A DNA stretch of 64,000 nt from Solwaraspora sp. WMMA2065 (GTDB taxonomy: Bacteria; Actinomycetota; Actinomycetes; Mycobacteriales; Micromonosporaceae): assembly GCF_030345075.1 (NCBI RefSeq), contig NZ_CP128361.1:1984001-2048000 (forward strand), in the 5' to 3' direction. Position 1 is the stretch's first letter. Each line of letters opens with the position of its first letter. Position numbers and translations under genes: made by a program. The notes under the pieces are model-generated. The model was not told where the DNA came from. It was given only the letters and a program-made list of their open reading frames with translations, and did no database searches. Positions 42,609-51,649 of the stretch are shown piece after piece.

Positions 42609-45277
42609 GCCCCCCGATCGGCCCGCACCGTCAGGATCAGGTCGGCGACCAGCGCCGTCCAGCCGGTCTGGTGCCAGGCGCCCAGGCCGGCGCCGTTGTC
42701 GCCGTGGAAGTACTCCGGGAAGGCGATCAGGTCCCGCCAGTCGGGGTGCTGCTGGAACGTCTCGGCGGCGCCGTAGATCGGCCGCCGGCCGTACCCGTCG
42801 CGCAGGAACAGCGAGATCAGCCGGTGCGACAGGTCGTCGGCGATCGCGTTGAGGGTGCGCTTGGAGCCGGACCGGGTCGGGTACTCGATCAGCAGGTCGT
42901 CGCCGAAGAAGGTGGCGAAGTCGCGCAACGCGCAGACCAGCAGGTAGTTGGTGGGCATCCAGATCGGGCCCCGCCAGTTGGAGTTGCCGCCGAACAGCCC
43001 GCTGGCCGACTCGGCCGGCTCGTAGCCGACGGTGAAGTCCTGTCCGCCGAGGGAGACGGTGAACGGCTCGTCGAGGTGCCGCCGGGACAGGGTACGCAGC
43101 CCGTACGGGGAGAGGAACTCCTCCTCGTCGAGCATCGGGGCGAGGATCCGCACGATCTGCTCCGGGCCGACCATCGACAGCAGCCGGTGCTGCCGGCCGT
43201 CGCCGGCCAGCCGGCGGGCGCCGATCACGTCGGCGTACTCCGGTTTGTTGGTCAGGAACCAACGCAGCCGGGCCGCCAGCTCCGGCAGCCGGGCCAGGGT
43301 GCCGGAGTGCAGCGTGGTGGTGGCGGCCAGCGGCAGCAGGCCGACCACGGACCGTACCTTCAGCGGCAGGGTGTCGCCGTCGGGCAGCCGCAGCTGGTCG
43401 TAGAAGAACGAGTCCTCCTCGTCCCACAGCCCCTGGTCGTACGCGGCGGCGGCGATGTAGGCGAAGTGTTCCAGGAACTTGGTGGCGATGTCGGTGTAGG
43501 TGTGGTCGTGCACCGCCAGGGTCAACGCCATGTCCAGCATGTTCAGCGCGTACGTCGCCATCCAGCCGGTGCCGTCGGACTGCTCCAGCACCCCGGCCAC
43601 CGGCAGCGCGGCGGACCGGTCGAACGGCCCGACGTTGTCCAGCCCGAGGAAGCCGCCCTCGAAGACGTTGTTGCCGTTGATGTCCTTGCGGTTGACCCAC
43701 CAGGTGAAGTTGAGCAGCAGCTTGTGCATGATCCGGGCGAGGAACTCGAAGTCGCGCCGGCCGTCGATGTCGAACACCCGCAGCGCCGCCCAGGCGTGCA
43801 CCGGTGGGTTGACGTCGGCAAAAGCCCACTCGTACGCCGGGATCTGCCCGTTGGGGTGCATGTACCACTCGCGCAGCAGCAACAGCAGTTGGTCCTTGGC
43901 GAACTGCGGGTCGACCCGGGCCAGCGTCGAGCAGTGGAACGCCAGATCCCAGGCGGCGTACCAGGGATACTCCCAGGGGTCCGGCATGGAGATGACGTCG
44001 AAGCTGTTCATGTGCCACCAGGCGGCGTTGCGGCCGTGGCCGCGCCCGTCCGGCGGCGGCGGGCTGGCCGGGTCGCCGGCCAGCCACTGGGCGACGTCGA
44101 AGTGGTAGAACTGCTTGCCCCAGAGCACACCGGCGAATGCCCGGCGGGCGACGAGACGTTCGTCGTCAGTGGCGGCGGCCGGAATGACGGTGTCGTAGTA
44201 GCGGTCCGCCTCGGCGTGCCGGGCGGCCAGCGTCGCGGCGTGCCCGGCACCGAGGTTGAGCCGGGGCGGCGGGTTGTTGCCCGGCGGCGGCGCGGTCAAC
44301 GTCAGCCGCAGCCGGATCCGGTCCTCGCCGCCGGCCGGCACGTCGAGGACGTAGTGCAGTGCGCCCTTGGTGCCGGTCAGCTCCGGGTTGACCGTGTCGG
44401 CGCCGTCGACGACGTGGTCGTTGATGCCGTCCTTCGGGTACGGGGTACGCGACGGCTGGCCCCAGAGCCGCTCGGCGTTGCTGTCGTTGTCGCACAGCAG
44501 CGGGGTGGGGTCGCCGTCGCCCTGCAGCACCAGCTGCCCGAGCACCCAGTGGTGGCCGACCAGGCGGTCGCCGTCGCCGGTGAGCACCGGGATCTGGTCG
44601 CGGCCGGGCAGCCCCCACCCCCAGGTGTTGCGGAACCACAGGCTGGGCAGGACGTGCAGTCGGGCATCGGTGTCGCCCCGGTTGGCCACGGTGATCTCGA
44701 TGCACATGTCGGTCGGCCCCGCCTTGGCGTAGTCGACGGTTACCGCCCAGTACCGGTCGTCGTCGAAGATGCCGGTGTCGACCAGTTCATACTCGGTCTC
44801 GTCGCGGCCGCGCATACCGTTGACCGCGACGAGATCGTCGTACGGAAAGGCGGCCTGCGGATAGTGGTAGCGCCAACGCATCCAGGAGTGGGTGGGCGTG
44901 GAATCCTCGTACCACCAGTAGTCCTTCGCGTCCTCGCCGTGGTTGCCGCCGTCGCCACCCAGGCCGAACATACGCTCCTTGAGGATCGGGTCCTCGCCGT
45001 TCCACAGCGCCAGGCCGAAGCAGAACGTCTGCCGGTCGTCACAGACGCCGGCCATGCCATCCTCGTTCCAGCGGTACGCCCGGGATCGGGCATGATCATG
45101 CGGAAAGTAGTCCCACGCCGTACCGTGCTCGCTGTAGTCCTCCCGTACCGTTCCCCATGCCCGCTCTGACACGTAGGGCCCCCATGCCCGCCACGGTTGC
45201 TCACCCGCGTCGGCTTCCGCCAATCGGGTGCGCTCCGGATCACGATACGTCCGCCTGGAGTTGACCATGTCGGTCAT
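42596..45277 (-). CDS. MGH1/GH63-like glucosidase
   Basis: 893 residues from ATG 45277; ATG 45268, better spaced from AGGAA, is also possible. The N-terminal 300 residues include WGPYVSERAWGTVREDYSE, GLALWNGEDPILKERMFGL and NHGEDAKDYWWYEDSTPTH. The C-terminal part is an alpha/alpha toroid rich in Trp (WYAAWDLAFHC; WWVNRKDINGNNVFEGGFLGLDN; NSNWRGPIWMPTNYLL), as in MGH1-like and GH63-related glycosidases. No signal peptide is seen, so it is cytosolic. It is divergent from the debranching-type enzyme gene, suggesting joint alpha-glucan or glucoside turnover. The exact substrate is unknown. Confidence 0.88.
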   Translation of the reverse strand: MTDMVNSRRTYRDPERTRLAEADAGEQPWRAWGPYVSERAWGTVREDYSEHGTAWDYFPHDHARSRAYRWNEDGMAGVCDDRQTFCFGLALWNGEDPILKERMFGLGGDGGNHGEDAKDYWWYEDSTPTHSWMRWRYHYPQAAFPYDDLVAVNGMRGRDETEYELVDTGIFDDDRYWAVTVDYAKAGPTDMCIEITVANRGDTDARLHVLPSLWFRNTWGWGLPGRDQIPVLTGDGDRLVGHHWVLGQLVLQGDGDPTPLLCDNDSNAERLWGQPSRTPYPKDGINDHVVDGADTVNPELTGTKGALHYVLDVPAGGEDRIRLRLTLTAPPPGNNPPPRLNLGAGHAATLAARHAEADRYYDTVIPAAATDDERLVARRAFAGVLWGKQFYHFDVAQWLAGDPASPPPPDGRGHGRNAAWWHMNSFDVISMPDPWEYPWYAAWDLAFHCSTLARVDPQFAKDQLLLLLREWYMHPNGQIPAYEWAFADVNPPVHAWAALRVFDIDGRRDFEFLARIMHKLLLNFTWWVNRKDINGNNVFEGGFLGLDNVGPFDRSAALPVAGVLEQSDGTGWMATYALNMLDMALTLAVHDHTYTDIATKFLEHFAYIAAAAYDQGLWDEEDSFFYDQLRLPDGDTLPLKVRSVVGLLPLAATTTLHSGTLARLPELAARLRWFLTNKPEYADVIGARRLAGDGRQHRLLSMVGPEQIVRILAPMLDEEEFLSPYGLRTLSRRHLDEPFTVSLGGQDFTVGYEPAESASGLFGGNSNWRGPIWMPTNYLLVCALRDFATFFGDDLLIEYPTRSGSKRTLNAIADDLSHRLISLFLRDGYGRRPIYGAAETFQQHPDWRDLIAFPEYFHGDNGAGLGAWHQTGWTALVADLILTVRADRGAQPG

Positions 45278-45445
45278 TCTTCCTGGGACGTGTTTCCGGC
45301 ACTTGTCGGACCGTCACCTTGCCGGCACACCAGCGCCGTTTCGCCGGCCCGACCGCCCAGCACCGCCCGCCGTACCACCGCCCCAGCCCTGTCCCGCCAC
45401 CGGCCCGCAGCCCGCTCGCGCCGGTCGACCAGCCATGGAGGAACA

Positions 45446-47377
45446 TTGCTCGACATCAGCTTCGGCCCGCAGGTCTGCGGCGACCTGGCCGCCGGAGCCA
45501 GCCGGGAGTGGCTGGTCACCGACGGCCGGGGCGGCTACGCGATGGGCACGGTCAGTGGCCTGCGCACCCGGCGTTACCACGGCCTGCTGGTGGTCGCCGG
45601 CACCACCCCGGCGGCCCGGCGGATCGGACTGGTCAGCCTCGACCCGGCGGTCACCCTGCCGTCCGGCGCGCAGGTCCGCCTCGGCGTACACGAATGGTCG
45701 TCCGGCGTGGTCGACCCGCCCGGTCACACCCTGCTGGAGCGGTTCGACCTGACCGACGGGGTGCCGCGCTGGCGGTGGCGGATCGGCGACGTGGTGATCG
45801 AACGGGAGATCGCGATGACGCACGGCTCGCCGTGCGTGGCGGTCACCCACCGGCTGGTCAGCGGCGGACCGGTCACCCTCACCCTGGCTGCGGTGACCAC
45901 CTGGCGGGACGCGCACGGCGAACGGGACGGGCAGGCTCCCCCGCCGAGGATGGACAACGTCGACGGCGGGACGGTGGTCGAGGGCGCGTTCCGGCTACAC
46001 GGACCGGACTGGGTGCCGGCGGGAACCTGGTGGGACGGCGTGTACCACCGTGAGGAGGCGACGCGCGGGCTGCGGGCCGAGGAGGACCTGTGGTACGCGG
46101 GCAGCTTCACCGCCACCCTCGACGGTCCCGGCGCGGTGGCCGAGGTGACCGCGTGGGCGGAGCAGCTGGAGCAGTCCCCGGCACCAGCGGCCGAGATCGT
46201 CGCCGCCGCCCGGGCCCGGAACCGGGCGGTGGTGGCGGCCGCGAAACCCGCCGACGCCGTCGGTGCCACCCTGGCCCTGGCCGCCGACGCGTTCGTGGTG
46301 CGCACCGGCACCGGGCCGGACGTGGTGGCCGGCTACCCGTGGTTCGGGGCGTGGTCGCGGGACACGATGACCTCGTACGAGGGCCTGTTCCTGGCGACCG
46401 GGCGGGCCGACGAGGGACGTGAGCTGCTGCGCGGCTACGCGGCGACGCTGTCCGAGGGGATGCTGGCGAACACCGCCGACACCGGGCACGTGGAGTACAA
46501 CACCGTCGACGGCACCCTGTGGTTTCTGCACGCGGTGGACCGGCACGTCACCGCGACCAGCGACATCGACCTGGCGGCCGAGCTGCTGCCGGCGCTGCGC
46601 GAGGTGGTCGCCGCGCACCTGCGCGGCACCCGGTTCGGCATCCGGGTCGACGAGGCCGACGGGCTGCTCACCGGCGGCACCGGCGGCGAGGCTCTGACCT
46701 GGATGGACGCCCGGGTGTACGGGGTGCCGATCACCTCCCGGGAAGGCAAGCCGGTCGAGGTGAACGCCCTGTGGGTCAACGGGCTGGCGGCGGTGAGCGA
46801 ACTGGCGCAGCTGGTGGACGGCGACCCGGGGGCGGCGGCGAGCCTGTACCCGAAGGCGCAGGAGTCGTTCCGGGCCCGCTACCCGGCCCCGTCGGGCTGG
46901 CTCTACGACGTGCTGGACACCCCGGCGCAGTACCCGCTGGGCGGGGATCCGCACGCAGACGACGACGCGCTGCGCCCGAACCAGCTGCTCGCCTGGTCGC
47001 TGCCGTACGCCCCGTTGGAGCCGGACCCGGCACCGCTGCGGGCGATCGGCGCTGCGCTGCTGACCCCGCTGGGTCTGCGCAGCCTGGCGCCGGACTCAGC
47101 CGGCTACCTCGGGCAGCACCGGGGCGGTCCTGCCCGCCGTGACGGTGCCTACCACCAGGGCACGGTATGGCCGTGGCTGATCGGCCCGTACGTGTCGGCG
47201 GCCCGGCGGTCCGGTCTGGACGTCTCCGACGTGTTCCTCGGGCTGACCGCCCACCTGAGCGAGTACGGGCTCGGCTCGGTCAGCGAAACGGCCGACGGGG
47301 ATCCGCCACACGGCGCCACCGGCTGCCCGTTCCAGGCGTGGTCGGTAGCCGAACTACTGCGGGTCCGACAAGTCTGA
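45446..47377 (+). CDS. Glycogen-debranching-type amylo-alpha-1,6-glucosidase
   Basis: 643 residues from TTG 45446, 4-5 nt after GGAGG. No in-frame ATG gives a sensible N-terminus, and the frame upstream does not resemble the family. The start SREWLVTDGRGGYAMGTVSGLRTRRYHGLL is the archaeal/bacterial GDE N-domain (quoted in parts: WLVTDGRGGYAMGT). The barrel has GYPWFGAWSRDTMTSYEGL with the catalytic Asp region, GGEALTWMDARV and YHQGTVWPWLIGPY. Such enzymes hydrolyse alpha-1,6 branches. It is followed by an Rv3032-like glycosyltransferase. Confidence 0.9.
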   Translation: MLDISFGPQVCGDLAAGASREWLVTDGRGGYAMGTVSGLRTRRYHGLLVVAGTTPAARRIGLVSLDPAVTLPSGAQVRLGVHEWSSGVVDPPGHTLLERFDLTDGVPRWRWRIGDVVIEREIAMTHGSPCVAVTHRLVSGGPVTLTLAAVTTWRDAHGERDGQAPPPRMDNVDGGTVVEGAFRLHGPDWVPAGTWWDGVYHREEATRGLRAEEDLWYAGSFTATLDGPGAVAEVTAWAEQLEQSPAPAAEIVAAARARNRAVVAAAKPADAVGATLALAADAFVVRTGTGPDVVAGYPWFGAWSRDTMTSYEGLFLATGRADEGRELLRGYAATLSEGMLANTADTGHVEYNTVDGTLWFLHAVDRHVTATSDIDLAAELLPALREVVAAHLRGTRFGIRVDEADGLLTGGTGGEALTWMDARVYGVPITSREGKPVEVNALWVNGLAAVSELAQLVDGDPGAAASLYPKAQESFRARYPAPSGWLYDVLDTPAQYPLGGDPHADDDALRPNQLLAWSLPYAPLEPDPAPLRAIGAALLTPLGLRSLAPDSAGYLGQHRGGPARRDGAYHQGTVWPWLIGPYVSAARRSGLDVSDVFLGLTAHLSEYGLGSVSETADGDPPHGATGCPFQAWSVAELLRVRQV

Positions 47378-47426
47378 TCAGTTCCTGTTACATCAGCGCA
47401 ACGCGAATGTCTTCCCTGGTTATCCC

Positions 47427-47450
47427 GTTGCCGGCAGTATCGTCGGCAAC
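47427..47450. terminator. Short hairpin after the debranching enzyme gene
   Basis: GTTGCCG (47427-47433) and CGGCAAC (47444-47450) pair perfectly with a 10-nt loop, 50 bp past the stop and 78 bp before the next start. It could be a terminator or an operator of the glycosyltransferase gene. Confidence 0.4.
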
Positions 47451-47527
47451 CCAAAGACGCGTCAGCACCCGCAATAGGTGTCTGGTCGCGCATGTCCGCG
47501 CCGATTTGAATTGAGGGGGGTCTGTCG

Positions 47528-48862
47528 ATGTCACCTGCCGCCGACGTGATCGACATCCGCGCACCACGATCGCAGCGGATTCTGATGCTGTCCTGGGAGT
47601 ACCCACCTGTCGTGGTGGGCGGACTGGGCCGGCACGTGCACGCCCTCTCCGTCGCCCTGGCCAACGCCGGCCACGAGGTCACCGTCGTCACCCGCCACGC
47701 CACCGGCGCCCCCCTCGAGGAATACGCCGACGGCGTCCGCATCATCCGCGCCGCCGAGGACCCACCCCTGTTCCCCCTGGCCACCCCCAGCCTCCTCGCC
47801 TGGACCATGGCCTTCAACCACACCCTCACCCGCGCCGCACTCCGCGCCACCCAGACCGCCGAATACGACGTCATCCACGCCCACGACTGGCTCGTCACCC
47901 ACACCGCCGTCACCCTCAAGGAACACCTCGACATCCCCCTCGTCGCCACCATCCACGCCACCGAGGCCGGCCGCCACCAGGGCTGGCTCCCCGACGAGAT
48001 GAACAAGTCCATCCACTCCATCGAACACTGGCTCGGCCACGAGTCGTGCCGGGTGATCGCCTGCTCCGGCTACATGCGCTGGGAGGTCAGCCACTTGCTG
48101 GAGCTGCCGGCGTCGCGGGTGGACGTGATCGCCAACGGGGTGAACGACCGGGTGTGGCGCTCGTCGACGCGGGCGGTGGCGGCGGCCCGGGAGCGGTACG
48201 CCGCCGATGGGCCACTGATCGGTTTCGCCGGCCGGCTGGTCTACGAAAAGGGCGTCCAGCACCTGATCGCGGCGCTGCCCTGGCTGCGCCAGCGCCATCC
48301 CGGGCTGCGGGTGATCGTCGCCGGTGACGGGCCGTACCGGGGTGAGCTGCAGGCGCAGGCCGCGCGGCTCGGCGTCGCCGATCTGATCTATTTCGCCGGG
48401 TTCATGACCGAGTCGCAGCTGCCGGCGGTGCTGGGCGCCACCGACGCGACCGTGGTGCCGAGCCTCTACGAGCCGTTCGGCATGGTGGCGTTGGAGGCGG
48501 CGGCGGCCGGCGCGCCACTGGCGGTGTCGGCCACCGGCGGGCTCGCCGAGATCGTCGAACCCGGCGTGACCGGTACGACGTTCCGGCCGCAGGATCCGCA
48601 CGGGCTGGCCCAGGCAGTGCACACGCTGCTCTCCGACGAGCTGTTCGCCCGGCGGGTGGCCCGGTCGGCCCGGCAACTGGTGACCCGGCGGTACGGCTGG
48701 GCGACGATCGCGGCGCAGACCGCCGCCACGTACGCCGCCGCGGTCCGCGAGGCGCCGGGCTTCAACACCCGGCGGGCGGCCGCTCAGCTGGCCGGCGGCG
48801 CGGCCAAACTCGTCGTGCCGGACGGCAACCTGCTCGCGGCGGTCGGAGGTGCCGTCTCGTAG
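47528..48862 (+). CDS. GT4 alpha-glucosyltransferase, Rv3032-like
   Basis: 444 residues from ATG 47528, with a G-rich site (GAGGGGGG) upstream. The N-terminus (ILMLSWEYPPVVVGGLGRHVHALSVALA, quoted in part: SWEYPPVVVGGLGRHVH), VIHAHDWLVTHTA, STIHATEAGRH-like and the C-terminal YEPFGMVALEAAAAGAPL with GRLVYEKGVQHLI are GT4 glycogen-synthase-like motifs. They resemble, from memory, mycobacterial Rv3032, which elongates methylglucose lipopolysaccharide and glycogen. The gene switches codon style near 48045: the first third is dominated by C-ending codons, the rest by G-ending codons. Function as an alpha-1,4-glucan elongase is inferred. Confidence 0.9.
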   Translation: MSPAADVIDIRAPRSQRILMLSWEYPPVVVGGLGRHVHALSVALANAGHEVTVVTRHATGAPLEEYADGVRIIRAAEDPPLFPLATPSLLAWTMAFNHTLTRAALRATQTAEYDVIHAHDWLVTHTAVTLKEHLDIPLVATIHATEAGRHQGWLPDEMNKSIHSIEHWLGHESCRVIACSGYMRWEVSHLLELPASRVDVIANGVNDRVWRSSTRAVAAARERYAADGPLIGFAGRLVYEKGVQHLIAALPWLRQRHPGLRVIVAGDGPYRGELQAQAARLGVADLIYFAGFMTESQLPAVLGATDATVVPSLYEPFGMVALEAAAAGAPLAVSATGGLAEIVEPGVTGTTFRPQDPHGLAQAVHTLLSDELFARRVARSARQLVTRRYGWATIAAQTAATYAAAVREAPGFNTRRAAAQLAGGAAKLVVPDGNLLAAVGGAVS

Positions 48863-48991
48863 GCGTACCCGGCGGCTCGTCGACACACTCAGCTACTCGT
48901 CGACGGACTCGGCTGCTCGGTGGCCACTCGGCTGTTAGGTCACCCGGCGCAGCGAAACGGCTGATGGTCGCCACTTCTCCAGCTGATCCGG

Positions 48992-49036
48992 CATCGTCAG
49001 CCCACAACTACTGTATGCAGTCGTGAGCTGACGATG
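48992..49036 (+). promoter_or_regulatory. 10-bp inverted repeat overlapping the kinase leader
   Basis: CATCGTCAGC (48992-49001) and GCTGACGATG (49027-49036) are perfectly inverted around 25 nt that contain a smaller imperfect inverted repeat. The right arm touches the GGGAG ribosome site (49036-49040), so a hairpin could limit translation; an operator is also possible. Confidence 0.45.
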
Positions 49037-49049
49037 GGAGACGGTGATC

Positions 49050-49946
49050 GTGCGACCGCAGCTGATCGCGGACCGCTACCGGCTCGTGCGTCCGGTCGGC
49101 AGCGGCGGGATGGGACGTGTCTGGCTGGCCCGCGACGAGGTCCTGCACCGCGACGTCGCGGTCAAGGAGGTGCTGCCCCCGGACTGGATGAACGACACCG
49201 AACGCGAGGCGCTGCGCCGCCGTACGCTGCGGGAGGCGCGCAGCGCCGCCCGGCTCAACCACCCCAACGTGGTCCGCATCTACGACGTACGGCACGTCGC
49301 CGGCTGCCCGCTGATCGTGATGGAGTACGTCCGGTCCCGCTCGCTGCACCAGGTCGTCGCAGAGGACGGCCCGCTGCCGCCGGTACGGGTCGCGGCGATC
49401 GGCCGGCGGGTGCTGGCCGCGCTGCGGGCCGCGCACGGCCACGGGGTCCTGCACCGCGACGTCAAGCCGCACAACGTGCTGATCGGCGACCGGGGCCGGG
49501 TGGTACTGACTGATTTCGGACTCGCCACCCTGGACGGCGACGGCTCGATCACCCGGACCGGGATGGTGATCGGCTCGCCGCAGTACATCTCGCCGGAACG
49601 CGCCCGGGACGGGGCGTCCACCGTGGCAGCCGACCTGTGGTCGCTCGGCGCCACGCTGTACGCCGCCGTCCAGGGCCGTCCCCCGTACGCCCGGTCCACT
49701 CCGATGGCGACGCTGACCGCGCTGGCCACCGCGCCACCGGACCCGGCGACCCGGGCCGGGCCGCTGCGGCCGGTGCTCGCCGGTCTGCTGCGCCGCGACC
49801 CGAGACGACGGCCCGACGTGGACGAGACCGACCGGATGCTGCGCCGGGTGACCTCCGGCGCCCCGCCCGGTACCACCGCCGTGACCTGGCCCCGGCTGCG
49901 CGACGTGGCCGCGCGGTTACGGGTCCCCGGCGCCCTGACCCGGTAG
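49050..49946 (+). CDS. Soluble Ser/Thr protein kinase
   Basis: 298 residues from GTG 49050, 9 nt after GGGAG (a GTG at 49044 is in frame but too close). It is almost only a kinase domain: PVGSGGMGRVW, the VAVKEVL lysine, HRDVKPHN, TDFGLATL, and SPQYISPERA. A short C-terminal tail without a membrane segment follows, so it is cytosolic. Targets are unknown. It precedes a TIGR03089 gene by 37 bp. Confidence 0.92.
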   Translation: MRPQLIADRYRLVRPVGSGGMGRVWLARDEVLHRDVAVKEVLPPDWMNDTEREALRRRTLREARSAARLNHPNVVRIYDVRHVAGCPLIVMEYVRSRSLHQVVAEDGPLPPVRVAAIGRRVLAALRAAHGHGVLHRDVKPHNVLIGDRGRVVLTDFGLATLDGDGSITRTGMVIGSPQYISPERARDGASTVAADLWSLGATLYAAVQGRPPYARSTPMATLTALATAPPDPATRAGPLRPVLAGLLRRDPRRRPDVDETDRMLRRVTSGAPPGTTAVTWPRLRDVAARLRVPGALTR

Positions 49947-49983
49947 GGTCGGCCGCGACGATCATTCACACCCTGGAGTACGC

Positions 49984-50751
49984 ATGGACGCCTCCGCCCT
50001 CGCCAGCGCGCCCGGCCTGGGCATCTACCCGGGCGACCCGAAAACGCCCCTGCTGACCTGCTATGACGACGCCACCGGCGAGCGGACCGAACTCTCCGCG
50101 ACCGCCCTTGGTGCCTGGGCGGCCCGGACCGCGGCGGTGCTGCGCGACGGCTGCGGGCTGGTCACCGGCGACCGGGCGGCGATCCTCCTGCCGCCGCACT
50201 GGCAGACCGCCGCCGTTCTGCTGGGTGCCTGGTCGATCGGGGTGTCGGTGTCGATCCGGCTGGCCGCCACCGCCGGCCTGCCGGTGATCGAGCCGGGTGG
50301 CGACGAAGCGTTGGACGCGGTGTTCGCCGCCCGCGGCCGGATCGACGACTGGTTGGAGGACGTGCCCGGGGCGCGGCACCGGTTCATGCTCGACATCGGT
50401 GCCCGGGCCGCAGCGGGCACCCCGCCACCGGAGGGCTACCGGGACTTCCTCGCCGAGGCGTGCCGGTACCCCGGTCAGCCACCGGCGTACGGGCTGGTCC
50501 GGCCGGGTGATCTGGCCAGCGTGGACGGGATCAGCTACGCCGAGTGGGGTTCGCTGGCGCTGGAGATCGCCGCGCAGCAGGACGTCACCGCCGGCGACCG
50601 GGTGCTGGTCGACGGCGGCCAGCACGAACACCCGCTGTTCTGGCTGCTCGCGCCGCTCGCCGTCGGCGCGAGTGTGGTGCTCTGCGTCAACCTGGACCCG
50701 GACCGGCTCGACCCCAGGGTGGACAGCGAAGGCGTCACCCGGGTGCTCTGA
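49984..50751 (+). CDS. TIGR03089 family protein (truncated AMP-binding-like)
   Basis: 255 residues, ATG 49984 with GGAG 5 nt upstream. The N-terminus (PLLTCYDDATGERTELSATALGAWAARTAAVLRDGCGLVTGDRAAILLPPHWQTA, quoted in part: DRAAILLPPHWQTA) looks like the start of an acyl-CoA-synthetase fold. The adenylate-binding P-loop and catalytic Lys region are missing. This short form is a recognised actinobacterial family of unknown role. It sits behind a kinase gene and before a membrane protein gene. Confidence 0.85.
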   Translation: MDASALASAPGLGIYPGDPKTPLLTCYDDATGERTELSATALGAWAARTAAVLRDGCGLVTGDRAAILLPPHWQTAAVLLGAWSIGVSVSIRLAATAGLPVIEPGGDEALDAVFAARGRIDDWLEDVPGARHRFMLDIGARAAAGTPPPEGYRDFLAEACRYPGQPPAYGLVRPGDLASVDGISYAEWGSLALEIAAQQDVTAGDRVLVDGGQHEHPLFWLLAPLAVGASVVLCVNLDPDRLDPRVDSEGVTRVL

Positions 50752-50833
50752 CCGCGGTACCGGTGTGGACGGTGCCCCGACCATCTGACAGAGTTGCCTC
50801 CGCCGAGAAGTTGACCTTGGAGGAAGCTCGACC

Positions 50834-51640
50834 ATGATGGGTCCGTCCCACGCGCTGTCCGGTGCCACCGTGTGGCTCGCCGGTTCCTGGGCGCTCGACC
50901 AGTTCGCCGGCTACGAGCAGTCGCCACTGATGATCGCGGTCGGCACCGCCGTCTGCGCCGGCGGCGCGCTCTTCCCGGACCTGGACCTGTCCGGCAAGGT
51001 CACCCGCAACCAGGGCGGCGCCACCGTCGCCCGGACCTTCGGGGTGGCGTCGCTGTTCGTCGCCGAGGTCATCGAGAAGATCTCCCTCGGCGTCTACCAC
51101 GCGACGAAGCTCAGCAAGGATCCGAACCGCAAGAACGGGCACCGGACCCTCACCCACACCATTCCATTCACCGTGCTGGTCGGTTGGGGCACCACCGCGC
51201 TGTGCGCCGCGTACGGCAAGTGGGCGGTGATCGCCATCCTGTTCTTCATGATCGGCCTGGCGTTGCGGGGGCTGTTCGACGAGTGGGCCAAACGCGCCGG
51301 CTGGGTGATCGTCACCCTGCTGTCGCTCGGCGCCGCCTACTTCACCTACCTGCACCTGCCCGGTGACCGGGGCTACCCGATGCTCGGCCTGGCGATGGGG
51401 GTCGGCTGCTTCGTGCACATCCTCGGTGACCTGATCACCCGGGCCGGCGTACCGATCCTGTGGCCGATCCCGATCGGCCGGCGCATGTGGCGGATGTTCG
51501 GCCCGCCGGACCGGTACTCCATCAGGGCCGGCAGCAAGTTCGAAGTGGTCGTGCTCCGCGGTGTGTTCAGCGTCGTGTCGGTGCTGGCCATCATCGGGCT
51601 GGCCATCCCGGCGGTGCACCGGCACTTCACCGCCAGCTGA
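50834..51640 (+). CDS. YdjM/DUF457-type membrane metal-dependent hydrolase
   Basis: 268 residues, ATG 50834 with GGAGG 9-10 nt upstream. The family pattern is complete: MGPSHALSG at the start, LFPDLD, GHRTLTHTIPF and VHILGDLITRAGV, which supply His/Asp for metal binding. Five or so membrane segments are present. The family is often called inner membrane metal-dependent hydrolase, and substrates are not established. Confidence 0.88.
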   Translation: MMGPSHALSGATVWLAGSWALDQFAGYEQSPLMIAVGTAVCAGGALFPDLDLSGKVTRNQGGATVARTFGVASLFVAEVIEKISLGVYHATKLSKDPNRKNGHRTLTHTIPFTVLVGWGTTALCAAYGKWAVIAILFFMIGLALRGLFDEWAKRAGWVIVTLLSLGAAYFTYLHLPGDRGYPMLGLAMGVGCFVHILGDLITRAGVPILWPIPIGRRMWRMFGPPDRYSIRAGSKFEVVVLRGVFSVVSVLAIIGLAIPAVHRHFTAS

Positions 51641-51649
51641 GCCCTCGGG

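Noticed and set aside
42671-45169. 832-codon plus-strand frame over the MGH1-like gene
   Set aside because: Shadow of a gene with recognisable glycosidase motifs.
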